Of a stretch of 5,928 nucleotides of DNA, positions 4,784-5,928 are shown piece by piece. The notes below the pieces were generated by a model. That model saw only the letters and a list, made by a program, of their open reading frames with translations, was not told the DNA's origin and ran no database searches. The stretch covers positions 1 to 5,928 of the forward strand of contig JACOVN010000018.1 in assembly GCA_016177315.1 (NCBI GenBank), in the 5' to 3' direction. The translations under genes were made by a program, and so were the position numbers. Source of the DNA: Candidatus Woesearchaeota archaeon (GTDB lineage: Archaea > Nanobdellota > Nanobdellia > Woesearchaeales > UBA12501). How positions within the stretch are numbered: position 1 is the stretch's first letter; each line of letters starts with the position of its first letter.

Positions 4784-5881
4784 ATGGCAAAGATTATCGA
4801 TCCCTGGGGTTCTGAACTGCCCGAGAGCTACGAGAAGATAGTGAAGGACTTTGGCTTGGAGATTTTTGACCCAAAGCTTTTTCCTCAACCGAATAGACTC
4901 ATGCGGAGACGGGTTGTCTTCGCAGGGAGAGATCTCAAGCATATTGCCACCTGCATGAAGGAAAAAAAGAAATTCTATGTGCTTTCCGGCATTATGCCTT
5001 CTGCAGAAAGGTTGCATTTTGGCAACAAGATGGTTGTGGAGAACGTGGCATATTTCCAAGAGCACGGTGCCAAAACATATATGTTGGTGGCAGATCTAGA
5101 AGCACAAGCCACAAGAGGAATTTCACTTGCTGAGGCAAGAAAACGGGCATTGGAATTCCATATTCCAGCCTACCTTGCTCTTGGCTTAAACCCCAAAAAG
5201 ACGCTCTTCTACTTCCAATCAGAGAATAAAACGGTCATGCATTTGGGTTATCAATTTTCCAAACGCATTACCCTCAATGAATTTACTTCCATTTATGGAA
5301 GTGCCGACCCTGGCAGACTTTTTGCAGCCCTTACGCAGGTTGGAGACATCCTCTTTCCACAGGTGCAGGAAGAACCCATGCCGGGCATCATCCCGGTCGG
5401 CATTGACCAAGATCCCCACATTCGCCTTGCCAGAGATATTGTCTGGAGAACCAAGCAGAGCCATAAACTCTTTTCGCCAGCGAGTATCTACCATAAATAT
5501 GCTCCCAGCTTAGACGGCAGCTTGAAAATGTCGAAGTCGAAGCCAGAGAGTTGCATTGAATTGCCTGAAGATATGAAAGCTGTAAAGAGGAAAATTCTCA
5601 GAGCCTTATCTGGAGGGAGAGACACCTTAGAGGAGCACAGAAAATTAGGAGCCGTTATTGAGCGAGACATGTGCTTCGAGCTGTTGAAGCAGCACTTGAT
5701 TGAAGATGATAAGGAATTGCAAGAAATCTACTATGCCTATACATCCGGGAAAATGACCTCTGGAGAGATAAAGCAGATTACCATAGAAAAAATGGAACAG
5801 TTCATGAACAAACTCGAGCAAGGCATTGCCAAAGCACGGAAGCGGGTTGATGATTTGCAATTTGTGAAGTTTGGAGAGTAA
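4784..5881 (+). CDS. trpS: Tryptophanyl-tRNA synthetase, archaeal type
   Basis: A 365-residue class I aminoacyl-tRNA synthetase that activates tryptophan with ATP and charges tRNA-Trp in the cytosol. It opens with AKIIDPWGSELPESYEKI, typical of archaeal/eukaryotic-type TrpRS, then LMRRRVVFAGRD. The first ATP signature is GIMPSAERLHFGNK, with HFGN in place of HIGH. VADLEAQATRGISL, YFQSENKTVM, TQVGDILFPQ and PVGIDQDPHIRLARDI make up the Trp pocket and core. The second signature is KMSKSKP near residue 248 (counted from this start). GGRDTLEEHRKLG and a C-terminal helical anticodon-binding region follow. Length is normal. The frame is also open from an ATG at 4763 that overlaps the previous stop (TAATG), adding MYSRRAG. 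I prefer 4784 because it lies 26.5 nt from TATTTAAATA and family members begin close to the IDPWG motif. Confidence 0.95.
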   Translation: MAKIIDPWGSELPESYEKIVKDFGLEIFDPKLFPQPNRLMRRRVVFAGRDLKHIATCMKEKKKFYVLSGIMPSAERLHFGNKMVVENVAYFQEHGAKTYMLVADLEAQATRGISLAEARKRALEFHIPAYLALGLNPKKTLFYFQSENKTVMHLGYQFSKRITLNEFTSIYGSADPGRLFAALTQVGDILFPQVQEEPMPGIIPVGIDQDPHIRLARDIVWRTKQSHKLFSPASIYHKYAPSLDGSLKMSKSKPESCIELPEDMKAVKRKILRALSGGRDTLEEHRKLGAVIERDMCFELLKQHLIEDDKELQEIYYAYTSGKMTSGEIKQITIEKMEQFMNKLEQGIAKARKRVDDLQFVKFGE

Positions 5882-5883
5882 AC

Positions 5884-5891
5884 TATTTAAA
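5884..5891 (+). promoter_or_regulatory. Possible TATA box for the next gene
   Basis: TATTTAAA is centred 25.5 nt before an ATG at 5913, the leaderless spacing seen at other genes here. A second TATA-like ACTATAAAC lies at 5891-5899 and would fit the spacing less well. Confidence 0.4.
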
Positions 5892-5912
5892 CTATAAACA
5901 TTGAATTATATT

Positions 5913-5928
5913 ATGAGTTGGTTAAGAG
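5913..5928 (+). CDS. Possible start of a downstream gene (only five codons in view)
   Basis: An ATG at 5913 opens a frame reading MSWLR to the right edge. The only support is its position about 25.5 nt after TATTTAAA and 31 nt beyond the trpS stop, which copies the promoter layout of neighbouring genes. No Shine-Dalgarno sequence is present and no product can be inferred. Confidence 0.3.

Overview
The window reads as chromosomal DNA of an archaeon, probably a DPANN-type lineage (Woesearchaeota/Pacearchaeota-like), though I cannot fix the phylum from one locus. The evidence is the set of archaeal gene families: tRNA-splicing endonuclease EndA, a COG1395-type regulator, archaeal cytidylate kinase, a presenilin-like GxGD protease, a COG1325-type exosome-associated RNA-binding protein and an archaeal-type tryptophanyl-tRNA synthetase. 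Archaeal TATA boxes lie about 26 nt upstream of many start codons. No mobile element, CRISPR array, tRNA or rRNA was seen.

Layout. Minus strand, left edge: endA (5' part only, 1-281) lies downstream of a regulator with a central helix-turn-helix (320-1183). Plus strand, 1286-3353: a double hot-dog (MaoC-like) protein, a single-pass membrane protein with an outer beta-rich domain, cytidylate kinase (cmk), and a 53-residue tryptophan-rich two-helix membrane protein. An AT-only hairpin with T-runs on both strands ends this block and the convergent gene. Minus strand, 3379-4263: a nine-helix presenilin/signal-peptide-peptidase-like aspartyl protease. Plus strand, 4314-5881: the COG1325-like RNA-binding protein and trpS, followed by a probable new gene start at 5913. 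All intergenic gaps are under 125 bases, so there is no long empty stretch.

How the genes fit together. Most are information-processing or nucleotide-metabolism housekeeping genes: tRNA intron removal, tRNA-Trp charging, exosome-linked RNA binding and CMP phosphorylation. A set of envelope proteins is interleaved with them. The most coherent regulatory signal is promoter layout. Six start codons sit about 24-27 nt from the centre of a TATA-like box, which predicts leaderless mRNAs. Two genes, at 1286 and 3192, instead have a TATA box about 51 nt upstream plus a Shine-Dalgarno sequence. One palindromic TATA (4286-4293) lies almost midway between two divergent start codons. These spacings revise three start sites: 1183, 2033 and 4784.

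The points most worth following up are the bidirectional leaderless promoter, an internal duplication of a degenerate nuclease-like module around the HTH of the COG1395 protein, the Trp-rich mini membrane protein, and the unexpected double hot-dog protein.
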